Origin: Ferrovaceae bacterium
GTDB taxonomy: Bacteria; Pseudomonadota; Gammaproteobacteria; Burkholderiales; Ferrovaceae
DNA: 64,000 nt
Direction of reading: 5' to 3'
Assembly: GCA_027449685.1 (NCBI GenBank)
Contig: DAIDLC010000001.1
Location: 33,353-97,352 of the forward strand
Position numbers and translations under genes: made by a program. The first letter of the stretch is position 1; each line of letters begins with the position of its first letter. Of this stretch, positions 1-8,922 are shown one piece after another. The notes beneath the pieces are model-generated. The model was not told where the DNA came from and ran no database searches. It was given only the letters and a program-made list of their open reading frames with translations.

Positions 1-128
1 GGGTTTCTTCCGGCGGTGGCTGCTGGGGGGCGCTGCAACTATCCGCCAGAAATCGCCATGCAGTGATCGTGCATATCGTCTGTGATCGGGGGGATCGGTA
101 TCTTTCTACGGGCGTTTATCCCGCCTGA
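1..128 (+). CDS. cysM: Cysteine synthase B (O-acetylserine sulfhydrylase), C-terminal fragment
   Basis: Only the last 41 codons lie in the window, read from base 3 to a TGA at 126-128. The translation contains SSGG near its start and then CDRGDRYLSTGV shortly before the stop. That second motif is the characteristic C-terminus of the CysM branch of PLP-dependent cysteine synthases, which make cysteine from O-acetylserine and sulfide or thiosulfate. The 5' part of the gene lies outside the window. The assignment rests on this short conserved motif, so CysM against a CysK-like paralogue is likely but not certain. Confidence 0.75.
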   Translation, partial: VSSGGGCWGALQLSARNRHAVIVHIVCDRGDRYLSTGVYPA

Positions 129-161
129 CAAGGACTGTGCCCGCGTGTGGGCAGATTCACC

Positions 162-185
162 GGCCCTAGGCGCTACCCCAGGGCC
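162..185 (+). terminator. Possible terminator after cysM
   Basis: GGCCCT at 162-167 pairs with AGGGCC at 180-185 across a 12-base loop. An inner GG/CC pair can extend the stem after one mismatch. A T-rich but interrupted tail follows (186-205). The hairpin is in the right place to end cysM, but the tail is imperfect. Confidence 0.35.
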
Positions 186-260
186 TATACCAGAATTTTG
201 TTTTGGGGTAAACTATAAAGCGCTTCCTGGCTGCAGTGCTTTTCTATAGGAGGGTCCGTG

Positions 261-467
261 ATGGATATCAGTAGCAGTAGTAGCGTGGCCGCAACCGTGT
301 CACTGAGCACCCAAATCGATGTGGCGGTTCTCAAGCGCGCGCAACAGTCCGAGGCTCAATCGGCCCTCGCGCTCATTGACGCCATTCCGCAGCATCCCTC
401 GGCCACAACACCCACATCTGCCAATTTGCCACCCAATCTGGGACAGAATATAAACGTGACCGCGTGA
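261..467 (+). CDS. Putative motility protein, YjfB family
   Basis: A 68-residue protein. The N-terminus is Ser-rich (MDISSSSSVAATVSLSTQ), followed by an amphipathic stretch with LKRAQQSEAQSALALIDAIP and a short polar tail ending in GQNINVTA. This matches the small YjfB-type putative motility family, whose members are about 60-70 residues, are often found in flagellated bacteria, and have no known biochemical activity. The ATG at 261 is preceded by AGGAGG at 248-253, a strong ribosome binding site; a GTG directly before it (258) is a less likely start. No flagellar genes are visible nearby. The gene stands alone, ends at a shared terminator, and faces mdh tail to tail. The family call comes from recalled sequence pattern. 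Confidence 0.7.
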   Translation: MDISSSSSVAATVSLSTQIDVAVLKRAQQSEAQSALALIDAIPQHPSATTPTSANLPPNLGQNINVTA

Positions 468-522
468 GCAAATCGTTCCGATAACGATGCGGCCATCCAA
501 CTAGCCTGCACCGATGTGCAGC

Positions 523-557
523 AACAAAAAAGGCGATTCACCATCGCCTTTTTTGTT
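523..557. terminator. Bidirectional rho-independent terminator
   Basis: A near-perfect inverted repeat with arms AACAAAAAAGGCGAT and ATCGCCTTTTTTGTT around the loop TCACC. Each strand ends in a run of T, so it can end both the motility gene (plus strand) and mdh (minus strand). It sits in the 121-bp convergent gap between them. Confidence 0.9.
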
Positions 558-588
558 GTTCGGGACTACAGGACCTTACAGCGATGGG

Positions 589-1572
589 TTAACCCAGCAA
601 GTGGGTAATGGCACTGCGTTCTTCCAGCAGTTCCTGATGGGTCGCCTGAATCCTGGCTTTGCTGAAGTCACTCAGGTCCAGTCCTTGAACGATGCTGAAA
701 GCGCCATTCTGACAAGTCACTGGATAACCAAACAACACCCCCTCGGGAATGCCATAGCTACCATCCGAGGGAATTCCCATGGTGACCCAGTCCCCCGAGG
801 GCGTTCCATAAATCCAGTCACGAATATGGTTCATGGCGGCGTTGGCCGCCGAGGCTGCCGAAGAAAGTCCGCGCGCCTCGATGATGGCGGCACCCCGCTT
901 TTGGACCGTGGGAATGAAGGTGTTTTCCACCCAGGCCTGGTCATTGATCAGCGTGGCAGCGCGCTGGCCATCCACCTCGGCCTGAAACAGATCAGGATAC
1001 TGGGTGGCCGAGTGGTTTCCCCACACGATGGCCTTGCGCACGCTCGCAACAGGCTTGTTCAGTTTTGCGGCGATTTGGGACAGGGCGCGATTATGGTCCA
1101 GGCGCATCATGGCGGTGAAGTTGCTTGGCTTGAGTTCTGGGGCATTGCGCATGGCAATCAAACAATTCGTGTTGGCCGGATTGCCAACCACCAAAATCTT
1201 CACATCGCGGCTGGCCACTTCGGAAAGAGCCCGACCCTGGTCGGTAAAGATGGCCCCGTTCATCTCCAGCAGATCCTTGCGCTCCATTCCCTTGGAACGC
1301 GGGCGGCTACCCACGAGCAAGGCCACATCCGCATCCTTGAAAGCTACCCGCACATCATCGGTGATGATGACGCTGTGCAGGAGCGGAAACGCGCAGTCAT
1401 CCAGTTCCATGACCACGCCGCGCACAATGGGGAGCGAGGGGGTAATGTCAAACAACTGCAGAATGACCGGCTGGTCCGGGCCAAGCATTTCGCCACTGGC
1501 GATTCGAAACAACAAGCTGTAGCTGATTTGTCCACCGGAGCCGGTAACGGCAACGCGCATGGGTTTTTTCAT
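589..1572 (-). CDS. mdh: Malate dehydrogenase
   Basis: A 327-residue NAD-dependent malate dehydrogenase, interconverting malate and oxaloacetate in the TCA cycle in the cytoplasm. The N-terminal dinucleotide-binding loop is GSGGQI (residues 11-16). Substrate-binding arginines lie in the [15 protein letters not shown] stretch (88-102). The LDHNRA motif is at 158-163, and the catalytic histidine is His187 in [10 protein letters not shown]. The length and the [10 protein letters not shown] form place it in the cytosolic-type MDH group found in many Beta- and Gammaproteobacteria. A good site, AGGAGTG, precedes the ATG. The gene follows the prp/acnA operon on the same strand but appears separated from it by a terminator (about 1600-1629). 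It ends at the bidirectional terminator near 523-557. Confidence 0.97.
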   Translation of the reverse strand: MKKPMRVAVTGSGGQISYSLLFRIASGEMLGPDQPVILQLFDITPSLPIVRGVVMELDDCAFPLLHSVIITDDVRVAFKDADVALLVGSRPRSKGMERKDLLEMNGAIFTDQGRALSEVASRDVKILVVGNPANTNCLIAMRNAPELKPSNFTAMMRLDHNRALSQIAAKLNKPVASVRKAIVWGNHSATQYPDLFQAEVDGQRAATLINDQAWVENTFIPTVQKRGAAIIEARGLSSAASAANAAMNHIRDWIYGTPSGDWVTMGIPSDGSYGIPEGVLFGYPVTCQNGAFSIVQGLDLSDFSKARIQATHQELLEERSAITHLLG

Positions 1573-1586
1573 AACATCACTCCTGG

Positions 1587-1615
1587 TTTAAACAAAAACG
1601 CAAAAAATGGGCCAA
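1587..1615 (-). promoter_or_regulatory. Candidate mdh promoter
   Basis: On the minus strand TTGGCC (1610-1615) and TTTAAA (1587-1592) are separated by 17 bases, matching 4 of 6 consensus positions each. The elements overlap the tail of the putative acnA terminator, so mdh could be transcribed independently. This is pattern matching only. Confidence 0.3.
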
Positions 1616-1629
1616 CGACGTGTCGTCGG
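1600..1629 (-). terminator. Probable terminator of the prpBCD-acnA operon
   Basis: Read on the minus strand, CCGACGA and TCGTTGG form a 7-bp stem (one G-T pair) with the loop CACG. It is followed by CCCA and then six T residues. It lies 64 bases beyond the acnA stop codon and upstream of mdh. Confidence 0.55.
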
Positions 1630-1639
1630 CAGTTCGGGG

Positions 1640-1676
1640 GGACACGGGGCGCCACGTTTCCGGGCACTCCGTGTCC
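1640..1676. repeat. 8-bp inverted repeat between acnA and mdh
   Basis: GGACACGG (1640-1647) and CCGTGTCC (1669-1676) are perfect inverted arms with a 21-base GC-rich loop. There is no T tract. Because it lies directly upstream of the terminator-like hairpin in the acnA 3' region, it may protect the mRNA 3' end or bind a protein. Its function is unknown. Confidence 0.5.
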
Positions 1677-1692
1677 AACGGGTTGATGAGGA

Positions 1693-4377
1693 TCAGGCAG
1701 ACATCAGATCCCGGAGCACATAGGGCAGAATGCCACCATGTCGGTAGTAATCCACCTCGATGGGGGTATCGATCCGCAAGAGTACCGTAAGGACCGTTTG
1801 CGTTCCATCCTTGCGATGAATGGTCAATTGTACGTCTTGTTGTGGCTTGATCTCGCCATCGAGGCCGCTGATGTCGAAGGTTTCGCTGCCATCCAGACGC
1901 AGGGATTGTGCGGTGGTATCGCCCTTGAACTGACAGGGAAGAACCCCCATGCCCACCAGATTGCTGCGGTGAATGCGCTCAAAACTTCGGGCCACGACGG
2001 CCTTGACCCCCAGGAGCTGAGTACCTTTGGCGGCCCAGTCCCGGGAGGATCCGGTGCCGTATTCCTCGCCCGCAAAAATCACCGTGGGGACGTTTTGCGC
2101 CACGTACTGCATGGCCGCGTCGTAAATCGGCATCTGTTCACCACTGGGTTGATGCACCGTCACCCCCCCTTCGGTGCCTGGCACCATGAGGTTCTTGATG
2201 CGCACGTTGGCAAAGGTCCCGCGCATCATGACTTCATGATTGCCGCGACGAGATCCGTAGCTGTTGAAGTCGGCTACTGCAACCCCGTGGCTTTGCAAGT
2301 ATTTGCCGGCAGGAGAAGAAGGCTTGATGGAACCGGCGGGGCTGATATGGTCGGTGGTGATGGAGTCCCCAAAAATACCCAGGGCGCGTGCCCCCTGAAT
2401 GTTGCCTGTACTTCCCGGTTGCATGAAAAAATTCTGGAAAAATGGAGGCTGCGCGATATAGGTGGATTGCTCCCACTGATAAACCAGGCCGGTGCTGGAG
2501 GGAATATCGTTCCACAAGGGGTTATCCTTGGTGAAGTCGGCATACAAACGCTGATAGGTGTCAGGATTGGTGGCGTGTTTCATGACGGCGGCCACTTCGG
2601 CCTGGCTGGGCCAAATATCCTTCAAAAACACCGGGGCACCCTGGGCATCCTGCCCCAGGGGTTCGCTGGCCAAATCGATATTGATGCGCCCGGCAATGGC
2701 AAAGGCAACGACCAAGGGCGGGCTCATCAGGAAATTGGCCCGAATGTTGGGGTGGATGCGGGCTTCGAAATTGCGGTTGCCGGAGAGCACCGCACAGCCC
2801 ACCAGATCGTTTTTGACGATGGTTTCTTCCAATTGGGCGTCCAAGGGCCCGGCGTTGCCAATACAGGTGGTGCATCCATAGCCCACCACCCGGAAGCCCA
2901 GTTGATCCAGAGCACCCTGCAGCCCGGCATTGGCCAGGTATTCCGTCACCACGCGCGATCCGGGAGCCAGAGAGGTTTTGACCCAAGGGTTGACCTTCAG
3001 GCCTCGGGCTACGGCCTTTTGCGCCAGGAGGCCAGCGGCAAGCAAAACGCCAGGATTGGACGTGTTGGTGCAGGAGGTGATGGCTGCAATCAGCACATCG
3101 GCATCGGCCAGGGTAACCCCCGGTTTGGCACTGGCTACCCGGTGCTGGGGGCTATGAGGCGCTTTTCCATAACCGCCTGCGGCAACCGGAGTGACCAGCA
3201 ATTGCTCCACCGTGGATTTCAGGCGGGTCAGTTCAATGCGATCTTGCGGTCGTTTGGGGCCTGCCACAGAAGGCTTGATGCTCGCCAGATCGAGCACCAA
3301 GGTCTCGCTGTAGTCGCATTGTCCTTCCTGAGGGATACCGTACAGGCCTTGGGCTTTCCAATAGGCCACGAAGGCATCGATCTCTGCTTCGGTGCGGCCC
3401 GTGGCCCGGAAGTATTGAACCGTTTCGTCGTCCACAGGGAAAAAACCCATGGTGGCACCGTACTCCGGAGCCATGTTGGCAATCGTGGCACGATCGGGCA
3501 GGGCCAGGGAAGCCGCGCCTTCGCCAAAGAATTCCACAAACTTGCCTACTACTTTGGCCTTGCGCAGCATTTCGGTGACGGTCAATACCAGGTCGGTGGC
3601 GGTGACGCCTTCCTGCAGGCGACCTTTCAGGTGAACCCCCACCACATCTGGCGTGAGGAAATAGACCGGTTGTCCCAACATGCCGGCTTCCGCTTCGATG
3701 CCTCCCACCCCCCAGCCCACCACCCCGATACCATTGATCATGGTGGTATGAGAATCGGTGCCGACCAGGGTATCCGGATAGTACACCCCGTCTTTTTGCA
3801 GCACGCCCCGAGCCAGATATTCCAGATTGACCTGATGCACGATGCCAATTCCAGGAGGGACTACCCGAAAGGTATCAAAAGCCTGCATGCCCCATTTCAT
3901 GAACTTGTAGCGTTCTCCATTGCGCTGGAATTCCAGCGCCATGTTGTCGCTCAGGGCCGAAGGAGTGTTGTAATGATCCACTTGTACCGAATGGTCCACC
4001 ACCAGATTGACCGGGACCAGGGGTTCGATGCGCTTGGGATCCTTGCCCAGATCTTGGGCTACATTGCGCATGGCGGCCAGATCGGCGAGCAAGGGCACTC
4101 CGGTAAAGTCTTGCAACACCACCCGAGCCACCACGAAGGGGATCTCTTCGGTGCGCGGGGCCTTGGGTTTCCAGTTAGCCAGTTCACGCACATGATTTTC
4201 CGTGATGCGCTTCCCGTCATAATGACGCAACACGGCTTCCAACACGATGCGAATGGATACTGGCAAGCGTGAGACGGGAGCAACCCCTGCGGCTTCCAGG
4301 GCAGGAATGGCGTAATACGTTCCAGTGCCATTGGCCAGGGGAAAGGTTTTACGGGAATCGAACAGATTATGACTCAT
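1693..4377 (-). CDS. acnA: Aconitate hydratase A
   Basis: An 894-residue [4Fe-4S] aconitase of the AcnA/IRP1 type, the usual length for the family. It interconverts citrate and isocitrate via cis-aconitate in the cytoplasm. The three cluster ligands are visible as Cys436 (in TSCTNTSNP), Cys502 and Cys505 (in CTTCIGNAG). The C-terminal swivel domain carries [16 protein letters not shown]. The start chosen is the ATG of [12 protein letters not shown], preceded by AAGGAG and 19 bases after the prpD stop. An upstream in-frame start would overlap prpD and lacks support. As the last gene of the prp operon it may also hydrate 2-methylaconitate to 2-methylisocitrate, since PrpD makes only the dehydrated intermediate and no acnD/prpF pair is present here. 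That second role is inference. Confidence 0.96.
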   Translation of the reverse strand: MSHNLFDSRKTFPLANGTGTYYAIPALEAAGVAPVSRLPVSIRIVLEAVLRHYDGKRITENHVRELANWKPKAPRTEEIPFVVARVVLQDFTGVPLLADLAAMRNVAQDLGKDPKRIEPLVPVNLVVDHSVQVDHYNTPSALSDNMALEFQRNGERYKFMKWGMQAFDTFRVVPPGIGIVHQVNLEYLARGVLQKDGVYYPDTLVGTDSHTTMINGIGVVGWGVGGIEAEAGMLGQPVYFLTPDVVGVHLKGRLQEGVTATDLVLTVTEMLRKAKVVGKFVEFFGEGAASLALPDRATIANMAPEYGATMGFFPVDDETVQYFRATGRTEAEIDAFVAYWKAQGLYGIPQEGQCDYSETLVLDLASIKPSVAGPKRPQDRIELTRLKSTVEQLLVTPVAAGGYGKAPHSPQHRVASAKPGVTLADADVLIAAITSCTNTSNPGVLLAAGLLAQKAVARGLKVNPWVKTSLAPGSRVVTEYLANAGLQGALDQLGFRVVGYGCTTCIGNAGPLDAQLEETIVKNDLVGCAVLSGNRNFEARIHPNIRANFLMSPPLVVAFAIAGRINIDLASEPLGQDAQGAPVFLKDIWPSQAEVAAVMKHATNPDTYQRLYADFTKDNPLWNDIPSSTGLVYQWEQSTYIAQPPFFQNFFMQPGSTGNIQGARALGIFGDSITTDHISPAGSIKPSSPAGKYLQSHGVAVADFNSYGSRRGNHEVMMRGTFANVRIKNLMVPGTEGGVTVHQPSGEQMPIYDAAMQYVAQNVPTVIFAGEEYGTGSSRDWAAKGTQLLGVKAVVARSFERIHRSNLVGMGVLPCQFKGDTTAQSLRLDGSETFDISGLDGEIKPQQDVQLTIHRKDGTQTVLTVLLRIDTPIEVDYYRHGGILPYVLRDLMSA

Positions 4378-4396
4378 GAGATCTCCTTGGCTGGCC

Positions 4397-5839
4397 TCAA
4401 ATGACGAACAAATCAACAAATTCATGCACGGGGGTGTTTTCCAATCGGGCCTGATCCAGCGCCAGGGCCAGGATGGCCTGTTGTTGCCGGGCTGGAAAGC
4501 GTCGTGCCAGATTGGTGCGGAATTTGGCCTCCAGATGGGGGATTCCTTCGGCGCGGCGACGACGGTGACCGATAGGGTATTCTACGACCACGTTTTCAGT
4601 CTGCGTTCCATCCTTGAAGAAAATTTGAATGGCGTTGGCAATGGAACGCTTGTTGGGATCCAGATAGTCCTTGCTGTAGTCTGCGTTTTCCACACAGGTC
4701 ATCTTGTCGCGCAAGGCATCGATTCGCGGGTCGCTGGCCACGCTGTCCTCGTAATCGGCTGCGGTCAAACGACCAAAAATGAGGCCAATGGCACTCATGT
4801 ATTGGATGCAGTGGTCACGGTCGGCGGGATTGTTCAGGGGCCCTTTCTTGTCGATGATCCGGATTGCGGATTCATGCGTGGTGATGACCACACGCTCCAC
4901 CTGATCCAGGCGGTTCTTGACCTGATCGTGCAGTTTGAGCGCGCATTCCACGGCAGTTTGGGCGTGAAACTCGGCCGGGAACGAAATTTTGAACAGCACG
5001 TTCTCCATCACATAGCTGCCGTAGGGACGCTGAAATTTGAAGGGCTGACCTTTGAACAGGACATCGTAAAAGCCCCAGGTTTTTGCGGTGAGTACCGAGG
5101 GATAGCCCATTTCACCCTTCTGTGCCATCAGCGCCAAACGCACGGCGCGGCTGGTGGCATCTCCGGCAGCCCAGGATTTGCGTGAACCGGTGTTGGGTGC
5201 ATGACGGTAGGTGCGCAGGCTTTGTCCGTCAACCCAGGCCAGAGAAACCGCATTGACGATTTCATCGAAACTCAATCCCAGCATTTTTGCCACCACAGCC
5301 GTGGAGGCCACTTTGACGAGCAGAACATGGTCCAGTCCCACGCGATTGAAACTGTTTTCCAGGGCCAGTACCCCCTGAATTTCATGGGCCTTGATCATGC
5401 CTTCCAGGACGGTGCGCATGGTTAGGGGAGCCTTGCCAACAGCCACTTGGTTGCGTGAGAGCCAATCGGCAGTGGCCAGAATTCCGCCCAGATTATCGGA
5501 GGGATGGCCCCATTCGGCAGCCAGCCAGGTATCGTTGAAGTCCAGCCAGCGAATCATGCAACCGATGTTGAATGCGGCATGCACGGGATCCAGCTGAAAC
5601 TGCGTGCCGGGAACCTTGGCGCCATGGGGTACGATGGTTCCGGGAACGATGGGACCCATGAGCTTGGTGCAAGCCGGATAGGATAGTGCTTCCAGTCCGC
5701 AGCCAAGGGTGTCGATCAGACAATTGCGGGCGGTGGTCAGAGCTTCCTGGGAGTCGATGGGGAATTGATCCACATAACGGGCGATATCCACCAATACCTG
5801 ATCAGGTGCTGGGCGAACGTTGGAAAGGGGTGCAGACAT
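4397..5839 (-). CDS. prpD: 2-methylcitrate dehydratase
   Basis: A 480-residue MmgE/PrpD-family enzyme, close to the usual length of about 483. It dehydrates 2-methylcitrate to 2-methyl-cis-aconitate in the methylcitrate cycle and needs no metal cluster. The N-terminal segment contains [13 protein letters not shown], and the conserved region around residues 95-120 reads [40 protein letters not shown] follows further on. AGGAGG precedes the ATG at the ideal distance. The order prpB-prpC-prpD-acnA with short gaps indicates one transcript. Confidence 0.96.
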   Translation of the reverse strand: MSAPLSNVRPAPDQVLVDIARYVDQFPIDSQEALTTARNCLIDTLGCGLEALSYPACTKLMGPIVPGTIVPHGAKVPGTQFQLDPVHAAFNIGCMIRWLDFNDTWLAAEWGHPSDNLGGILATADWLSRNQVAVGKAPLTMRTVLEGMIKAHEIQGVLALENSFNRVGLDHVLLVKVASTAVVAKMLGLSFDEIVNAVSLAWVDGQSLRTYRHAPNTGSRKSWAAGDATSRAVRLALMAQKGEMGYPSVLTAKTWGFYDVLFKGQPFKFQRPYGSYVMENVLFKISFPAEFHAQTAVECALKLHDQVKNRLDQVERVVITTHESAIRIIDKKGPLNNPADRDHCIQYMSAIGLIFGRLTAADYEDSVASDPRIDALRDKMTCVENADYSKDYLDPNKRSIANAIQIFFKDGTQTENVVVEYPIGHRRRRAEGIPHLEAKFRTNLARRFPARQQQAILALALDQARLENTPVHEFVDLFVI

Positions 5840-5875
5840 GGGGCCTCCTGAAACAAAATGAGTGACGGATCAATG

Positions 5876-5900
5876 CCGTGGGCCCCGGTGGAACCCACGG
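5876..5900. repeat. Intercistronic hairpin between prpC and prpD
   Basis: CCGTGGG (5876-5882) and CCCACGG (5894-5900) form a 7-bp GC-rich stem with an 11-base loop in the 68-bp gap between prpC and prpD. There is no T run on either strand, so it is more likely an mRNA-stabilising or processing element than a terminator. Confidence 0.45.
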
Positions 5901-5907
5901 AACGGTA

Positions 5908-7065
5908 TCAACGCAGATCGATGGGGACAAAGGTGCGCGGTTCGGGTCCGGTATAGTTGGCACTGGGACGAATGATCTTGTTGTCCAGGCGCTGTTCGAT
6001 GACGTGCGCCGACCAGCCACTCGTCCGGGAAATGACGAATAGGGGGGTAAACATGGGGGTGGGGACCCCCATCATGTGATAGCTGGAAGCACTGTACCAG
6101 TCCAGATTGGGGAACATCTTTTTTTCTTCCCACATGATTTTTTCGATGCGTTCGGAAATTTCGAATAAGGTCATGTAGCCGGCTTCCGAACACAGGCCGC
6201 GAGAGACTTCCTTGATGATCTGGTTACGGGGGTCGCTGATGGTGTACACCGGATGCCCAAAGCCAATGATGATCTCCTTGGCGGCTACACGCTGGCGAAT
6301 ATCGGCCTCGGCTTCATCCGCCGAATGATAACGGCGGATGATATCCATGGCCACTTCGTTGGCGCCCCCGTGTTTGGGGCCGCGCAAGGCGCCGATCCCG
6401 GAGGTGATGCAGGAATACATGTCCGACAGAGTGCCCGAGGTGACACGGGCGGCGAAGGTGGAGGCATTGAACTCATGTTCGGCGTAGAGCACGAGGGAGG
6501 TGTCCAGGGCTTTTTCCTGGCTGCGTGAGGGGGGCTTGCCATGTAACAGATGCAGGAAATGGCCCGCGATGGTCTCGTCGTCGGTTTCCACGTCAATGGC
6601 GATTCCGGAATGGGAATAGTGATACCAGTACAACAGCATGGAGCCAAAACTGGCCATCAAACGATCGGCAATGTCGCGCGCGCCGTTGATGTTGTGGTCT
6701 TCCTTTTCGGGAAGGACAGTGCCCAGTATGGAGCAACCCGTGCGCAATACATCCATGGGATGAGCGGCGGCAGGAATTTGCTCCAGAACCGCCTGAACCG
6801 GAGCGGGCAAGCCGCGCAGGGCCTTGAGTTTTTTGCGGTAATGACGCAGTTCGGCTTCACTGGGAAGGTGATCATGCACCAGCAGATGAGCCACCTCTTC
6901 AAACGTGGCATGGCGCGCCAAATCCAGGATGTCATAACCGCGATAATGTAAATCGTTCCCACTGCGCCCAACGGTGCAGATGCCGGTGTTGCCGGCAACG
7001 ACGCCAGACAAAGCTACGGATTTCTTGGGTTTGGCCGTAGAAGTGACGGAAGTTTCGGTGCTCAT
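5908..7065 (-). CDS. prpC: 2-methylcitrate synthase
   Basis: A 385-residue member of the citrate synthase family. It condenses propionyl-CoA with oxaloacetate to give 2-methylcitrate. Family active-site histidines appear in HEFNAST and [13 protein letters not shown], and [11 protein letters not shown] matches the PrpC-type substrate loop. The short length (the gltA product in this window has 431 residues) and the place between prpB and prpD assign it to PrpC rather than a second citrate synthase. The ATG follows the prpB stop directly (TGAATG), with GAGGAG inside the end of prpB, which suggests translational coupling. Confidence 0.96.
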   Translation of the reverse strand: MSTETSVTSTAKPKKSVALSGVVAGNTGICTVGRSGNDLHYRGYDILDLARHATFEEVAHLLVHDHLPSEAELRHYRKKLKALRGLPAPVQAVLEQIPAAAHPMDVLRTGCSILGTVLPEKEDHNINGARDIADRLMASFGSMLLYWYHYSHSGIAIDVETDDETIAGHFLHLLHGKPPSRSQEKALDTSLVLYAEHEFNASTFAARVTSGTLSDMYSCITSGIGALRGPKHGGANEVAMDIIRRYHSADEAEADIRQRVAAKEIIIGFGHPVYTISDPRNQIIKEVSRGLCSEAGYMTLFEISERIEKIMWEEKKMFPNLDWYSASSYHMMGVPTPMFTPLFVISRTSGWSAHVIEQRLDNKIIRPSANYTGPEPRTFVPIDLR

Positions 7066-7953
7066 TCATTTCTCCTCGTGAGAAAAAAGTTGATCCAGTT
7101 TTTGTTCGTAGGCGTGGTAATCCAGAAATTCATATAATTCAGAGCGGGTCTGCATCAGCTCCAAAACCCCTTTTTGCGTGCCGTCGCGGCGGATCGCCTG
7201 GTAGACTTTCAACGCGGCGGCATTCATGGCGCGATAGGCGCTACAGCAATACAAAATGATGTCCACACCGGCGCCGGCCAGTTCGGCCTGTTCATACAAG
7301 GGGGTGGAACCAAATTCAGTGATATTGGCCAGAATGGGTACCTTGACGGCTTGCTTGAAGCGCCGGTACATGTCCAGTTCGGTCATGGCCTCGGGAAAGA
7401 TCATGTCCGCACCGGCTTCTACGCAAGCCTGGGCGCGTTCGATGGCAGCTTCCAACCCTTCCACGGCCAGGGCATCGGTGCGCGCCATGACCACAAATTG
7501 ATTGTCGGTGCGCGCGTCCACGGCCGCTTTGACCCGGTCCACCATTTCCGCTTGGGAAACGATGGCTTTTCCGGGACGATGTCCGCAGCGCTTGCTTTGC
7601 ACCTGATCCTCGATATGCATACCGGCAGCACCCGCGCGGGTCAGACTGCGAACGGTGCGGGCAATGTTGAAAGCACCGCCCCATCCGGTATCGGCATCCA
7701 CCAGGAGGGGTAAATTGCAGCGCTCGGTGATGCGCTGTACATCGGTCAGCACGTCTTCCATGGTGCTGATGCCCAGATCGGGCATGCCCAGGGAGTTGGC
7801 GGCCACGCCCCCTCCCGACAAATAGATTGCCTTGTAACCGGTGGCTTCAGCCATGCGCGCCACGTAGGCGTTAATGGCTCCTACCAACTGGAGGGGGGAT
7901 TCGGTTTGTACGGCTAAACGGAAACGCTGGCCTGCGGATGTTGGATTGCTCAT
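7066..7953 (-). CDS. prpB: 2-methylisocitrate lyase
   Basis: A 295-residue isocitrate lyase/PEP mutase superfamily enzyme. It cleaves 2-methylisocitrate into pyruvate and succinate, the last step of the methylcitrate cycle. The signature KRCGHRPGK has the catalytic Cys123, the metal-binding DADTG is at 86-90, and [26 protein letters not shown] is the typical N-terminal strand-helix. The length matches the family (about 296). AAGGAGG precedes the ATG. It is the first gene of the operon and diverges from the GntR regulator across a 157-bp region holding the prp promoter. Confidence 0.97.
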   Translation of the reverse strand: MSNPTSAGQRFRLAVQTESPLQLVGAINAYVARMAEATGYKAIYLSGGGVAANSLGMPDLGISTMEDVLTDVQRITERCNLPLLVDADTGWGGAFNIARTVRSLTRAGAAGMHIEDQVQSKRCGHRPGKAIVSQAEMVDRVKAAVDARTDNQFVVMARTDALAVEGLEAAIERAQACVEAGADMIFPEAMTELDMYRRFKQAVKVPILANITEFGSTPLYEQAELAGAGVDIILYCCSAYRAMNAAALKVYQAIRRDGTQKGVLELMQTRSELYEFLDYHAYEQKLDQLFSHEEK

Positions 7954-7999
7954 GGGACCTCCTTCGGGGCTGGAAACGTTATTACCCAGTGACGGATCG

Positions 8000-8028
8000 A
8001 TGTTAAGGTGCTATGCTCTTCATGTCAA
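8000..8028 (-). promoter_or_regulatory. prp operon promoter
   Basis: On the minus strand a perfect -35, TTGACA (8023-8028), is followed after exactly 17 bases by TAACAT (8000-8005, 4 of 6 matches to TATAAT). Transcription would start near 7993, about 40 bases before the prpB ATG. This is one of the best sigma-70 promoter matches in the window and it points at prpBCD-acnA. Confidence 0.7.
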
Positions 8029-8034
8029 GTAACA

Positions 8035-8054
8035 TATAACTTATATAAGATATA
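8035..8054. promoter_or_regulatory. Palindromic operator candidate beside the prp promoter
   Basis: TATAACTTATATAAGATATA is a 20-bp palindrome with a perfect 10-bp core (CTTATATAAG) and one mismatched pair. It lies 6 bp upstream of the prp -35 box and 56 bp before the GntR-family gene. The site also contains ATATAAC as two direct copies 16 bp apart (8034-8040 and 8050-8056). Location and symmetry fit a binding site for the divergent GntR regulator, which is an inference. Confidence 0.5.
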
Positions 8055-8110
8055 ACACAGTGGACATCAATAAAATGCACGTGATAAACTCCCGTTCACA
8101 GGAAGATGCC

Positions 8111-8842
8111 ATGAATAATGCTTCGTCACCCAGCTTCAGACCCCTCTATGACCAGATCAAGATTCTGATCACGCAGAGCCTCATTGCCGGTGAATGGCGA
8201 CCGGGCGATGCCATTCCCAGCGAAATCGATCTGGCCAACCGGTTCAAGGTCAGTCAAGGTACGGTGCGCAAGGCCATCGACGAGTTGGCTGCAGAAAATA
8301 TCCTGATTCGTCGCCAAGGCAAGGGCACCTTCGTGGCCAGTCATTCACAGGAGCGCTCATCCACCCGGTTTCTGCGCATCAGTCGGGATGATGGCTTGTC
8401 GGAATACCCAGAAAGCCGGTTGTTGTCTGTTTCGCGCAATCGGGCCCCAGAAGAGAGCGCTCGGTTGCTGGATTTGCGCACCGGAGCCAGTATTTTTGTG
8501 ATCAAGCGTCTCCTGTCCTTCGAGCATTCCCCACGCATTTTTGATGAAATCCATATTCCGGCCGCAATTTTCAAGGGACTCGATGAACCCATGATGCGCG
8601 CCTATGCGGGCTCTCTGTACAGCTTTTTCGAAACGCATTTCGGGATTGCCATGATTCGCGCCGAAGAACATATCAAGGCCGTGGGCGCGGGGGAGGAAGC
8701 CGCGCTGTTGTTGAACCAGGAACGCGGAGCCTCCTTGCTGCAAATCGACCGGGTGGCCTTTACCTATGGTGATCGTCCGGTAGAATGGCGGCGGGGTTTG
8801 TGTTTTACTGACCGTTATTCTTATGTCACGGAGATGAGTTGA
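8111..8842 (+). CDS. GntR/HutC-family transcriptional regulator
   Basis: A 243-residue regulator. Its N-terminal winged helix-turn-helix (about residues 10-75) contains the GntR signature IPSEIDLANRFKVSQGTVRKAI and RRQGKGTFVA. The rest (about 90-235) is a UTRA ligand-binding domain with the typical DEIHIPAAIF and VEWRRGLCFTDRYSY pieces. The ATG at 8111 follows AGGAAG; an upstream GTG at 8060 is in frame but lacks a site. It lies between the divergent methylcitrate operon and the sdh operon, so it may control either or both in response to a TCA or methylcitrate intermediate. The ligand is unknown. No sigma-54 PrpR is visible in the window. Confidence 0.9.
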   Translation: MNNASSPSFRPLYDQIKILITQSLIAGEWRPGDAIPSEIDLANRFKVSQGTVRKAIDELAAENILIRRQGKGTFVASHSQERSSTRFLRISRDDGLSEYPESRLLSVSRNRAPEESARLLDLRTGASIFVIKRLLSFEHSPRIFDEIHIPAAIFKGLDEPMMRAYAGSLYSFFETHFGIAMIRAEEHIKAVGAGEEAALLLNQERGASLLQIDRVAFTYGDRPVEWRRGLCFTDRYSYVTEMS

Positions 8843-8865
8843 TCACCTCCACAGTGTGCTATGTT
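8839..8865 (+). promoter_or_regulatory. Candidate sdh operon promoter
   Basis: TTGATC (8839-8844) is followed by an extended -10, TGCTATGTT (8857-8865), with a short 15-base spacer. It begins in the last codons of the GntR gene and would give a leader of about 50 bases before sdhC. Moderate to weak pattern evidence. Confidence 0.35.
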
Positions 8866-8879
8866 TTGTTGAACCAACG

Positions 8880-8907
8880 CCTTGCGGGGCCTTCTAACGA
8901 CGCAAGG
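8880..8907 (+). promoter_or_regulatory. Hairpin in the sdhC leader
   Basis: CCTTGCG (8880-8886) pairs with CGCAAGG (8901-8907) around a 14-base loop. It sits just before the sdhC ribosome binding site (GAGGG at 8913-8917). There is no T tract, so it is not a simple terminator. It could affect sdhC translation or mRNA stability. Confidence 0.45.
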
Positions 8908-8922
8908 TAAACGAGGGTACTC

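Noticed and set aside
514-1686. 390-codon plus-strand frame opposite mdh
   Set aside because: It begins in the terminator and is antisense to a clear malate dehydrogenase; composition is not protein-like.
1738-4272. 844-codon open frame on the plus strand, antisense to acnA
   Set aside because: It lies entirely opposite acnA, has no recognisable motif or ribosome binding site, and is a by-product of codon bias in a GC-rich gene.
1693-4377. AcnD (2-methylcitrate dehydratase, iron-sulfur type) instead of AcnA
   Set aside because: Length and motifs fit AcnA, prpD already supplies the dehydratase, and no prpF accompanies it.
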